From Candidatus Woesebacteria bacterium RIFCSPLOWO2_01_FULL_39_10 (GTDB lineage: Bacteria; Patescibacteriota; Microgenomatia; UBA8517), in contig MGHC01000011.1 of assembly GCA_001793015.1 (NCBI GenBank), positions 18,604 to 54,108 of the forward strand: DNA of 35,505 nucleotides, given 5' to 3'. A model generated the notes under the pieces. The model had not been told where the DNA came from and searched no databases. It was given only the letters and a program-made list of their open reading frames with translations. A program made the translations under genes and the position numbers. Positions 27,393 through 34,877 of the stretch are shown piece by piece (the stretch's first letter is position 1; every line of letters begins with the position of its first letter).

Positions 27393-27416
27393 ATTGAGGC
27401 AATACGCTACGAATAG
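27393..27416 (+). pseudogene. duplicated MacB C-terminal tail (IEAIRYE*)
   Basis: ATTGAGGCAATACGCTACGAATAG against 27345-27368 ATTGAGGCTATTCGGTACGAATAG; 3 mismatches, all synonymous third positions, same frame. Confidence 0.55.
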
Positions 27417-27481
27417 TTGTTAAGTGCAACTAGCTATGCCTTCAGTAATAATTAGGGTAATTTTTGCTATACTTTAAATAA

Positions 27482-28534
27482 ATGAATAATACTCTTACGG
27501 CGTTGAAAAGTGTTAAGGTTGGCCATTCCACACATCTTGATAAGATGACGGGTACTACTGTGGTACTTTTTGATAGAGATTTACCAGTTGCATATAAATG
27601 CTATGGAGGTTCTACGGGTACTTTTAATACAGATACGTTTCGTAATGGCAAGAGTGACAACAGAGCAAATGCAATATTTATATCAGGTGGTAGTTGGTCG
27701 GGCTTACAAGCTGCTGGAGAGATTATAAAACGATTAATTGAAAAAGAAATTGGTGAAAAAGTTTTTAAAATCATTAATCCTAATCTAACCGGAGCTATTG
27801 TTTTTGACTTAGGTACGAGAATCGAGAAATTTAATCCTTTGTATGGTAGAGAAGCAGTTGATAACGCTTCAGCTAATCCTGTGGAACGAGGTAATGTTGG
27901 TGCTGGAACTGGAACATCTGTGGGTAAGTTTCGATACTTTGATAATGGAAAGATATTTGCTGGGATGAAAGCAGGAGTGGGTTGTAGCCTAATAGATCTG
28001 AGTAACGGAGCTATTGTGAGTGCTTTATCTGTCGTAAATGCTATCGGTAATATTATTCTCCCTGACGGAAAAATTCTTGCTGGGAACAGAAATGTTGAAA
28101 AAGATGGAGAATTTCTTACATTTGAAAGTTTTTCGGATTTTGTAACCCAAAAAGAGACAAACACGACTATTACTGTTGTTGGAACAAACGTTAATCTTCA
28201 TACGCGTGAACATTATGAACGAGTTGCACATTTAGCTACACATGGACAGATAAGAGCAATAAATCCTGCGAATACAGGTCTTGATGGTGACACTGTATTT
28301 GTATTCTCAACGGAAGAAATAGATTCATTTATGTTCTCGGATGCAAAAACAAAAGCGCGAGGAAGTTATTGGAAAGATTTAGATGTAGATATTATTGGGC
28401 AGATTGCTGCAAAAGCAGTACAAGAAAGTATTTATGATGCATGTAGACAAGTAGATACAATCTCTCTCGAAGGCGCATACAAAGGAATAGTTCCGTCTAT
28501 CAAAGATTATAACCAAGAAACAAAATCACCTTAG
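27482..28534 (+). CDS. P1 (S58/DmpA-like) family peptidase
   Basis: GNVGAGTGTSVGKF, KETNTTITVVGTN, GLDGDTVFVFST; -10 TATACT at 27468-27473 implies a near-leaderless start. Confidence 0.85.
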   Translation: MNNTLTALKSVKVGHSTHLDKMTGTTVVLFDRDLPVAYKCYGGSTGTFNTDTFRNGKSDNRANAIFISGGSWSGLQAAGEIIKRLIEKEIGEKVFKIINPNLTGAIVFDLGTRIEKFNPLYGREAVDNASANPVERGNVGAGTGTSVGKFRYFDNGKIFAGMKAGVGCSLIDLSNGAIVSALSVVNAIGNIILPDGKILAGNRNVEKDGEFLTFESFSDFVTQKETNTTITVVGTNVNLHTREHYERVAHLATHGQIRAINPANTGLDGDTVFVFSTEEIDSFMFSDAKTKARGSYWKDLDVDIIGQIAAKAVQESIYDACRQVDTISLEGAYKGIVPSIKDYNQETKSP

Positions 28535-28582
28535 AGGTGAAAGCCTATTTACACGTTTGGTATTTTAGATTAAATTTAAGTT

Positions 28583-29260
28583 ATGCCAGGTAGAGGAGTT
28601 CCTCTTGTAAACGATGAGATTTATCACGTTGTTAATCGAGGAATTGCTTCACAACCTATATTCTTTAACAAAAAAGATTATGAGCGAAAAATTGCTACTA
28701 TTTCCTATTATCAACATGCGTACCCGCCATTAAGGTATTCCTTCTTTATTCGTTTACCAAAAGATAGAAGGCTGGAAATTATTGAAAAGTTTAAGAAAAA
28801 AGGCGATATCTTAGTAGAGATTATTGCTTATTGTTTGATGCCGAATCATTTACATCTTCTTTTGAAACAAAAAAGTAATAATGGTATTTCCTCATTTATG
28901 AGTAATATTTCAAATAGCTACACACGTTATCTTAATGTCAAAAATAAAAGATTTGGACCAATTTATCAAGGAAAATTTAAAGCCGTACGAATAGAAACGG
29001 ATGAGCAACTTTTACATGTTCAACGTTATATCCATCTTAACCCTTATAGTTCGCACGTTGTAAGAGACATTGAAGAACTTGAAAAGTATCCTTACTTCTC
29101 ATTGTCGGAATATTTAGATAAGTCTTATTTAGATCTTTGCAATAAAGAATTGGTTTTGGGTTTTTTCAAGAATAAAAAGGCATACAAAAAATTTATTTAC
29201 AATCAGGCCGATTATCAGAGGAAGCTTGACGATATTAAGCATTTAACATTGGAGCGTTAG
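28583..29260 (+). CDS. REP-associated tyrosine transposase-like (IS200/Y1_Tnp family)
   Basis: MPGRGVPLVNDEIYHVVNRGI...YCLMPNHLHLLL (HUH)...YIHLNPYSS. Confidence 0.92.
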   Translation: MPGRGVPLVNDEIYHVVNRGIASQPIFFNKKDYERKIATISYYQHAYPPLRYSFFIRLPKDRRLEIIEKFKKKGDILVEIIAYCLMPNHLHLLLKQKSNNGISSFMSNISNSYTRYLNVKNKRFGPIYQGKFKAVRIETDEQLLHVQRYIHLNPYSSHVVRDIEELEKYPYFSLSEYLDKSYLDLCNKELVLGFFKNKKAYKKFIYNQADYQRKLDDIKHLTLER

Positions 29261-29277
29261 TATCCTAACTCCAATGT
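29246..29277 (+). other. bulged hairpin ACATTGGA-gc-GTTAG-TATC-CTAAC-TCCAATGT over the transposase stop codon
   Basis: 8-bp + 5-bp stems with a 2-nt GC bulge; no T-tract follows. Confidence 0.75.
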
Positions 29278-29348
29278 GTGAACCTATCTCACCTCTAAGG
29301 TGCAGGTCCTCTTGTATTATTTCAAGCCTTTCTGCTACGATTGATTTG

Positions 29349-30500
29349 ATGGAAAAAGTTGTAATTGTGATGGCTGCTTGGAATGAAGCAGAAAACATTA
29401 AAAGGATGATGGATACCTTATTTGAGGAGGTCTTTCCCAAAATCTCCGCTGACATGCATCTTCTTGTAGCAGACAATAATTCAACGGACGGAATGACCCA
29501 GATTGTGGAACAGGAAATGAGGAAAAGGGAAAATCTTCACATAGTCCAACAGGGCGAGAAAAAAGGTTTGGGTCATGCTTATGTGGCCGGTTTTAAATAC
29601 GCTGTAGCTAAATTAGGGGCTGATGCGGTTATGGAAATGGATGCTGATGGGCAGCACCCGCCGCAGTTTGTAAAACCTATGGTAGATGCATACTTAGGAG
29701 GAGCTGATTACGTTATTGGTTCTCGTTATATTCCAGGAGGATCTGTTCCAAAAGAATGGGCATTTTCAAGACGCTTCATAAGTTTCGCGGGCAATTTATT
29801 TATAAGACTAGTTTTACTTAAACCTTCCCTTCATGATTTAACAACCGGTTTCAGATTGACTAAAGTTAAAGGGGTTTTGGATAGAATTGACTTAGACAAT
29901 CTTATGGAGAGAGAAAGGTTCGCGTACAAAGTTGATCTTTTATACCAATCAATTAAAAATGCAAAAAAAGTAGTAGAAGTACCACTGGAATTTAGACCAA
30001 GGACAACTGATAAGTCAAAATTCAATACGAAAGAGATGATTGCAACTTTTAAAGTCGCAATAATTTTAGGAATCAAAGATAAAGCAAAGTTTATTAAATT
30101 TGGTACGGTCGGATTCGCAGGATATTTGGTAAATGCACTAGGACTTTACTTTTTTAGTAGATTTGATTGGCCGGAGCCTGTAATTTGGGCGGCAGCAACA
30201 GAACTTGCGATAATTAATAATTTTATATTCAACAATATCTGGACTTTCAAATCTGAGAAAATTACCGGACTTGGTCGTTTACTATACAAATTCTTACAGT
30301 TTAATTTAACTTCAACAGGCGCTTTGATTATTCAAACTGTTGTTGGAACAGCAGGTGTCTTTGTTTTTGGTCCAAACTCCCGTCAAATTCTTTTGCCATT
30401 TATAATTCTTTTCTTGGTACTTCCTTACAATTATTTCATGTACAACGTTGTCATTTGGAAGAGCTGGAATCTGGCAAAACTTCTGAAGAGGCAGTCCTAG
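29349..30500 (+). CDS. DPM1-like GT2 fused to a C-terminal GtrA-like membrane domain
   Basis: VVIVMAAWNEAENIKRMM...EMDADGQHPP; GtrA-like FIKFGTVGFAGYLVNALGLYFF...NNFIFNNIWTF; start 29349 preferred over 29274. Confidence 0.9.
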   Translation: MEKVVIVMAAWNEAENIKRMMDTLFEEVFPKISADMHLLVADNNSTDGMTQIVEQEMRKRENLHIVQQGEKKGLGHAYVAGFKYAVAKLGADAVMEMDADGQHPPQFVKPMVDAYLGGADYVIGSRYIPGGSVPKEWAFSRRFISFAGNLFIRLVLLKPSLHDLTTGFRLTKVKGVLDRIDLDNLMERERFAYKVDLLYQSIKNAKKVVEVPLEFRPRTTDKSKFNTKEMIATFKVAIILGIKDKAKFIKFGTVGFAGYLVNALGLYFFSRFDWPEPVIWAAATELAIINNFIFNNIWTFKSEKITGLGRLLYKFLQFNLTSTGALIIQTVVGTAGVFVFGPNSRQILLPFIILFLVLPYNYFMYNVVIWKSWNLAKLLKRQS

Positions 30501-30711
30501 ATCCCTCGCCCCCTGATTCAGAGTCATAGACAGTTCCCGTATTCGAAGCCTGTGTAATGTTTCTTGAAGGACAATCTGGGTCGGGGCAAACTTCTCTCGC
30601 AGGAAAATGTACTACTCCACAGCCTTGACAATTTGATCCCTCGAGCCTAAGAAAGGGACCTTGCAGTCTTTTCCAACGTGCTGGTGAAAATGAAGTATTT
30701 GGTCTTTCCAC
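30451..30711 (-). CDS. short rubredoxin-like zinc-ribbon protein (DUF35 N-terminal-like)
   Basis: CQGCGVVHFPAREVCPDPDC motif; GTG start; 3' end overlaps the convergent GT2-GtrA gene. Confidence 0.5.
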   Translation of the reverse strand: MERPNTSFSPARWKRLQGPFLRLEGSNCQGCGVVHFPAREVCPDPDCPSRNITQASNTGTVYDSESGGEGSRTASSEVLPDSSSSK

Positions 30712-30788
30712 TCTGGAATATTAGTCGTATGACAAGTACAAGCCCCACGTTTTTCTTGATATCCTATTATCTTTTCATCCTAACATCT

Positions 30789-31946
30789 TCAAAGAAGAGG
30801 GGCCCAGTCGGAGATAGGCATAACGTTTTGGGAGATATAGGCGAGAGAAAAAAGATAGATTGGAATTATAAGAACAATCATTGCCAATTTAAATTCCTTC
30901 TTGACGATTGTTTCGGAAAAAGCGGCAAGCAAAAATGGAACTATCGGAAGAGAGTATCGGATAAGGTCCCTATGAGATACGAAAAGTATGGATACAAAAA
31001 ATACTCCCACAAACCATGCAAGCTGATTTTCCTTCATCTTTATTAACTTGATTAGTCCCAGGAGCCCGAAAAGATATACAAAAATTATCTCCTCTAACCA
31101 AAATGTACCTACCCAGGGTTGGCTGTAGTTAAATATCTGGAAGGGAGGAAAGAAAAGGTGAATATTGTCTCCTGAGTGAAAATAAGCCAGAAAATCGTCA
31201 AGCTGAACTTTATAAAACACAAAAATGACAATAAGTGCAAGTGGAATGATAAATATTGAAAGATAACTTTTTATATTTATCGAAGGAAGTAACTTAGTAA
31301 TAGCTGTTGTAGCCGCCTTCTTCAAAATCGGAAAAGTTAAGGCCAGGAAAAGCGCCACAAAAAGTAGTATCCCTGGAGATTTCGTAAGTTGCGCTAGGCC
31401 TCCCCAAAAACCTGCAGCCAGATACTTTTGTTTTCTAAAGTAATAAAAAGTTGCAATGATTGCAGCGATAAATAATGGTTCAGGAGAGCCCACCGATCGG
31501 ATAATTAACCATCTTGCCGGAAAAATTAAAAAAACTGTCGTCATCCATAAAGCATCTTTTTTATCAACGAAACCTTGGATAAAGAGATAAAAAAAGTAAG
31601 CTGCCAAAATCGAGGATACGCCTGTAACGAAAAGCATTGCATAAGGAAACCCTAAAAACGTTGCGAATGCTTTTATAAGAAGGGGGTATAGGGGAAAGTG
31701 CGCAGCATAATATTCGTTTGGAAGTCCAAAAGAAAAATTACTTACAAGATTCGGGTTATAGAGAGTTTTTGCAACGACAATATAAAGAGGCCCATCATAA
31801 TTAGCGACAATTGTGGCCATACCATCGTCAGGAAGCGGTATACCCCAGACAGATTCAAGTCGCAGAAAAAATGGTAGCCAAATGATAAAAATAGAGAGGA
31901 CAGAAAGAATAGTGAGAGCAATAACTAACCTAAATTTTGAAGCCAT
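30789..31946 (-). CDS. multi-TM GT-C/PIG-V-like mannosyltransferase-type protein
   Basis: Multi-TM; EYYAAHFPLYPLLIKAF; RYSLPIVPF. Confidence 0.65.
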   Translation of the reverse strand: MASKFRLVIALTILSVLSIFIIWLPFFLRLESVWGIPLPDDGMATIVANYDGPLYIVVAKTLYNPNLVSNFSFGLPNEYYAAHFPLYPLLIKAFATFLGFPYAMLFVTGVSSILAAYFFYLFIQGFVDKKDALWMTTVFLIFPARWLIIRSVGSPEPLFIAAIIATFYYFRKQKYLAAGFWGGLAQLTKSPGILLFVALFLALTFPILKKAATTAITKLLPSINIKSYLSIFIIPLALIVIFVFYKVQLDDFLAYFHSGDNIHLFFPPFQIFNYSQPWVGTFWLEEIIFVYLFGLLGLIKLIKMKENQLAWFVGVFFVSILFVSHRDLIRYSLPIVPFLLAAFSETIVKKEFKLAMIVLIIPIYLFSLAYISQNVMPISDWAPLL

Positions 31947-31985
31947 TTGAGAAAATGATATAACGTTTGGAGAACTTAAACAAGA

Positions 31986-32348
31986 TTAGCTGACTTCCGC
32001 GAACTCTCCGTCTAAAAGTAGATAATAAATTTTAACAACAAGACCTGGATATTTGTTATTAATTTCATCTCTGGCCTTTCTTAAATCTTCTGCATGTCTT
32101 TCTGGAGTACTTTCAGCACCGTATGCTCCACAATCCTCATGATGTATTAGGTGGACTTCTTTAATTGAATGAAGTCTTACCGAAATATCTATCTGATTCA
32201 TTATTGTTGGGAGATCCTTTGTAGCTCCTGCAAAACCGACATAGTCGAAAGTTTTATTTGTGAAGTTTTTATCTAGCCAATTTCGAATATGTTTCTGAAA
32301 TCGGAAGTCTATACAAGAAACTATAATTGCGTCACAGTTATGAGCCAT
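31986..32348 (-). CDS. small beta-carbonic-anhydrase-like protein
   Basis: CIDFR (CxDxR) and HHEDCGAYG (HxxC) zinc-site motifs in a 120-aa ORF. Confidence 0.65.
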   Translation of the reverse strand: MAHNCDAIIVSCIDFRFQKHIRNWLDKNFTNKTFDYVGFAGATKDLPTIMNQIDISVRLHSIKEVHLIHHEDCGAYGAESTPERHAEDLRKARDEINNKYPGLVVKIYYLLLDGEFAEVS

Positions 32349-32410
32349 GTTTATGAAAGTATATTGTCAAAAGTGAAAATTTTCAAGGAAATTAATTACC
32401 TACGACTTAT

Positions 32411-32830
32411 CTATCTGTATAAGTCAGAATCTATCATGAAAGGAGCTGCCGATCCGTGTCTGTGAGGTTCTGGGATTACAAAAGAGGTTCCGAATTGTTT
32501 ATTAAGATCTTGAACTTCTTCTCTTGCTGCAACTATTAATCCAGACTGAGCTTCATATGTTTGATATCCTTGTGTGAACATCCAACCGCACGCCAAGTGT
32601 CCTTCAAGAACTCCTCCTTTACCCTCGCGTTTAGAAACGTAGGGTAGTAAAAAACCGTTTAGGTGAAGCTTGACAACTCCACCAACAAGACGCCAGGCAG
32701 CTCTAGATTGAATGAGCGGGTCGCCGCAAGCAACAGCAGTCTCGTTAATTCTATTAAGATGTCTATAGTCGATCTGCTTCTCTTCCTTGGCAATAAATCG
32801 ATATAGTTGTTCTTCTGTTTCGATTCCCAT
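32411..32830 (-). CDS. conserved-looking hypothetical protein (139 aa)
   Basis: ORF with its own promoter and leader; no family recognised. Confidence 0.6.
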   Translation of the reverse strand: MGIETEEQLYRFIAKEEKQIDYRHLNRINETAVACGDPLIQSRAAWRLVGGVVKLHLNGFLLPYVSKREGKGGVLEGHLACGWMFTQGYQTYEAQSGLIVAAREEVQDLNKQFGTSFVIPEPHRHGSAAPFMIDSDLYR

Positions 32831-32857
32831 AAAAAAACCTATAGATTGTCCATAGGT
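32831..32857 (-). promoter_or_regulatory. leader hairpin ACCTAT-N9-ATAGGT + T-tract directly before ATG
   Basis: Minus strand reads ACCTATGGACAATCTATAGGTTTTTTTATG. Confidence 0.6.
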
Positions 32858-32865
32858 AAGGCGTT

Positions 32866-32894
32866 ATTCTAACACCTTGAGTCTCAAACTTCAA
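32866..32894 (-). promoter_or_regulatory. promoter TTGAAG-N17-TAGAAT with extended -10 (TGT) for the 32830 gene
   Basis: Minus strand; -35 at 32894-32889, -10 at 32871-32866. Confidence 0.6.
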
Positions 32895-32927
32895 CAACTT
32901 TAAAGTAAAAGAATTTTGGTTTTTATA

Positions 32928-32956
32928 TTGACTATTTTAAGAGATGAAGTTAAAAT
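32928..32956 (+). promoter_or_regulatory. ATP synthase operon promoter TTGACT-N17-TAAAAT
   Basis: -35 at 32928-32933, -10 at 32951-32956. Confidence 0.65.
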
Positions 32957-33039
32957 CAGTTGAAAAGTAGCAGGGTAATAATCTTACATTAAAAATCTCC
33001 TCCTATTTTTCTGATTTCAAAGAAAAATTACTAAATTTT

Positions 33040-33822
33040 ATGCATATTTCACTTGCGGCTGAGCCGCTTTTTCATTTGTACGGATTTACTGTCACAAATT
33101 CGCTTCTTGCTTCATTTATAACAAGCATTTTATTAATAATTATTGCAGTTTTAGTTTCTTCCAAGCTTAATAAGAAACCAGGTCGCTTCCAAACAATTGT
33201 TGAAGTAATTTTTATTTTTATTATCGACTTAGCAGAATCAGTTGGAGGCAAAAAGGCACGCGATTTTGTTCCTTTAGTTTTAACATTTTTCCTTTTCATT
33301 CTACTGTCGAATTGGTTAGGACTTCTTCCAGGATTCGGATCAATTGGTTTTAATGAGATTGAAGAAGGACACACTACTTTTGTGCCACTATTAAGAGGTG
33401 CAACTGCCGATCTTAACACAACTTTAGCTTTAGCTTTAATTTCTGTTTTTGCAATTCAATATTATGGTGTTGCAAAATTAAAACTTGGTTATTTTAAAAG
33501 GTTTTTGAATTTCTCAAACCCAATAAATTTTTTTGTAGGTATACTAGAATTAATATCGGATGTTGCAAAGGTCATATCGTTTTCCTTTAGGCTTTTTGGT
33601 AATATTTTTGCGGGAGAGGTTTTATTGGCAGTTATAACTAGCTTAGTGCCGATCATAGCTCCCTTGCCTTTTTTTGGACTCGAGATTTTTGTGGGTTTAA
33701 TTCAAGCTCTTGTATTTTCTATGTTAACATTAGTTTTCATCCAATTGGCAACCATTGAACATGGAGAGGCCCCCGGCCTAGATAGGCCTATGGCCAGGAA
33801 GGAGGTGGAACATGGGACCTGA
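33040..33822 (+). CDS. atpB: F-type ATP synthase subunit a
   Basis: SFRLFGNIFAGEVLL (essential Arg helix); operon context. Confidence 0.95.
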   Translation: MHISLAAEPLFHLYGFTVTNSLLASFITSILLIIIAVLVSSKLNKKPGRFQTIVEVIFIFIIDLAESVGGKKARDFVPLVLTFFLFILLSNWLGLLPGFGSIGFNEIEEGHTTFVPLLRGATADLNTTLALALISVFAIQYYGVAKLKLGYFKRFLNFSNPINFFVGILELISDVAKVISFSFRLFGNIFAGEVLLAVITSLVPIIAPLPFFGLEIFVGLIQALVFSMLTLVFIQLATIEHGEAPGLDRPMARKEVEHGT

Positions 33823-34039
33823 AGAAACAAAAATGTTGGCGACAGCATTAGTTATGGCGGTTGGAACGATAGCGCCCGCACTCGGTATTGGAATTTTAGC
33901 AGGTAAGGCCCTTGAGGCTATAGGAAGAAATCCTGAAGCAGCATCAAAAATTCAGACAAACATGATTTTAGCAATTGCCTTTACGGAAGCAATAGCGATT
34001 TATGCACTAGTAGTTGCCTTAATTATTAAATTCGTTTAA
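33812..34039 (+). CDS. atpE: F-type ATP synthase subunit c
   Basis: 75 aa, GKALEAIGRNPEAASKI loop, FTEAIAIYALVVAL; strong SD AAGGAGGTGG inside the end of atpB. Confidence 0.96.
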   Translation: MGPEETKMLATALVMAVGTIAPALGIGILAGKALEAIGRNPEAASKIQTNMILAIAFTEAIAIYALVVALIIKFV

Positions 34040-34062
34040 ATTCTTTTTTCGTCAGAGACAAT

Positions 34063-34536
34063 ATGGAAAGTTTAGGGTTAGATGTAAAAATACTATTAGC
34101 CCAAATTATTAATTTTGGGTTACTTCTTTTTATCCTGTCTAAGGTTTTGTATAAACCCGTGATTAAGTTGATTGATGAGAGGAATAAAAAACTGACTAAA
34201 GCAATTGAGGATAGTGCCGCAATTGAAAAGAAGTTAGAAAAAATCGAAGAATCTAAAAAAGATCTGCTCTCTCAAGCAAGACAAAATGCTAACAAGGAAC
34301 GCGAAGACCTAATAAAAATGGCACAAGAGGAAAGTCGAGTAATTATTGATAATGCCAAGAAGAAAGCGGAAAAAGAAATAGAGAAAGGTTTGACGATGCT
34401 GAAAACTGCAAAAGTTGAAGCAGAGAAAGAGCTGACTGACAAGTTTATGGAAAGAGTTATGGATAATCTTTTGAAAAAATTATCTCTTCAATCCAAAAAG
34501 AACGACTTTCCACTATTACGAAAAACTTTGAAATGA
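34063..34536 (+). CDS. atpF: F-type ATP synthase subunit b
   Basis: One N-terminal TM and a long charged helix; operon context. Confidence 0.93.
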   Translation: MESLGLDVKILLAQIINFGLLLFILSKVLYKPVIKLIDERNKKLTKAIEDSAAIEKKLEKIEESKKDLLSQARQNANKEREDLIKMAQEESRVIIDNAKKKAEKEIEKGLTMLKTAKVEAEKELTDKFMERVMDNLLKKLSLQSKKNDFPLLRKTLK

Positions 34537-34877
34537 AGGACAAAGAAAAAAAAATAGCAAAAGAAGTTGCAGAAGTAGTTATTGATTATTTGGAAAAAAA
34601 TGGTGTAGCAAGCGCACTTCCGATGGTTTTAGATCTTTTGCGAAAAAAGAGCGCGCAGAATTCTGTTTATATCTACACTCCCAGAGAACTTAAGAAAGAC
34701 GAGCGTTTAAGTTTGAAAAAAATGTTTACAAAATTAACAGACACGAATGTTGATAAATTCTCTTTTGTTAAAGACGAGAGTCTCTTGGACGGCGTAAAAA
34801 TTATGTATAAAGACAGAGTTTGGGATTTTAGTTTATCCGGACAGTTAAAAAGTTTGAAACAAAGTCAAAATGTCTAA
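34533..34877 (+). CDS. atpH: F-type ATP synthase subunit delta, short form
   Basis: C-terminal delta pattern DESLLDGVKIMYKDRVWDFSLSGQLKSLK; ATGA overlap with atpF. Confidence 0.85.
   Translation: MKDKEKKIAKEVAEVVIDYLEKNGVASALPMVLDLLRKKSAQNSVYIYTPRELKKDERLSLKKMFTKLTDTNVDKFSFVKDESLLDGVKIMYKDRVWDFSLSGQLKSLKQSQNV

Larger units (their letters stand above)
28526..29303 (+). mobile_element. RAYT-type element with inverted flanking hairpins
   Basis: Left TCACCT-TAG-AGGTGA (28526-28540); right TCACCTCTAAGGTGC (29289-29303), the inverse complement at 14 of 15 positions; Y1 transposase between. Confidence 0.7.

Noticed and set aside
27601-28164. Minus-strand 187-aa ORF opposite the P1 peptidase
   Set aside because: Long but fully antisense to a gene with clear family motifs; no domain recognised.
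30678-31046. Plus-strand 122-aa ORF
   Set aside because: Antisense to the multi-TM gene at 30789-31946; composition looks like reverse-complemented TM coding sequence.
33006-33027. TTTTTCT/AGAAAAA inverted repeat upstream of atpB
   Set aside because: Pure A/T-rich pairing in an AT-rich leader; weak and easily due to chance.
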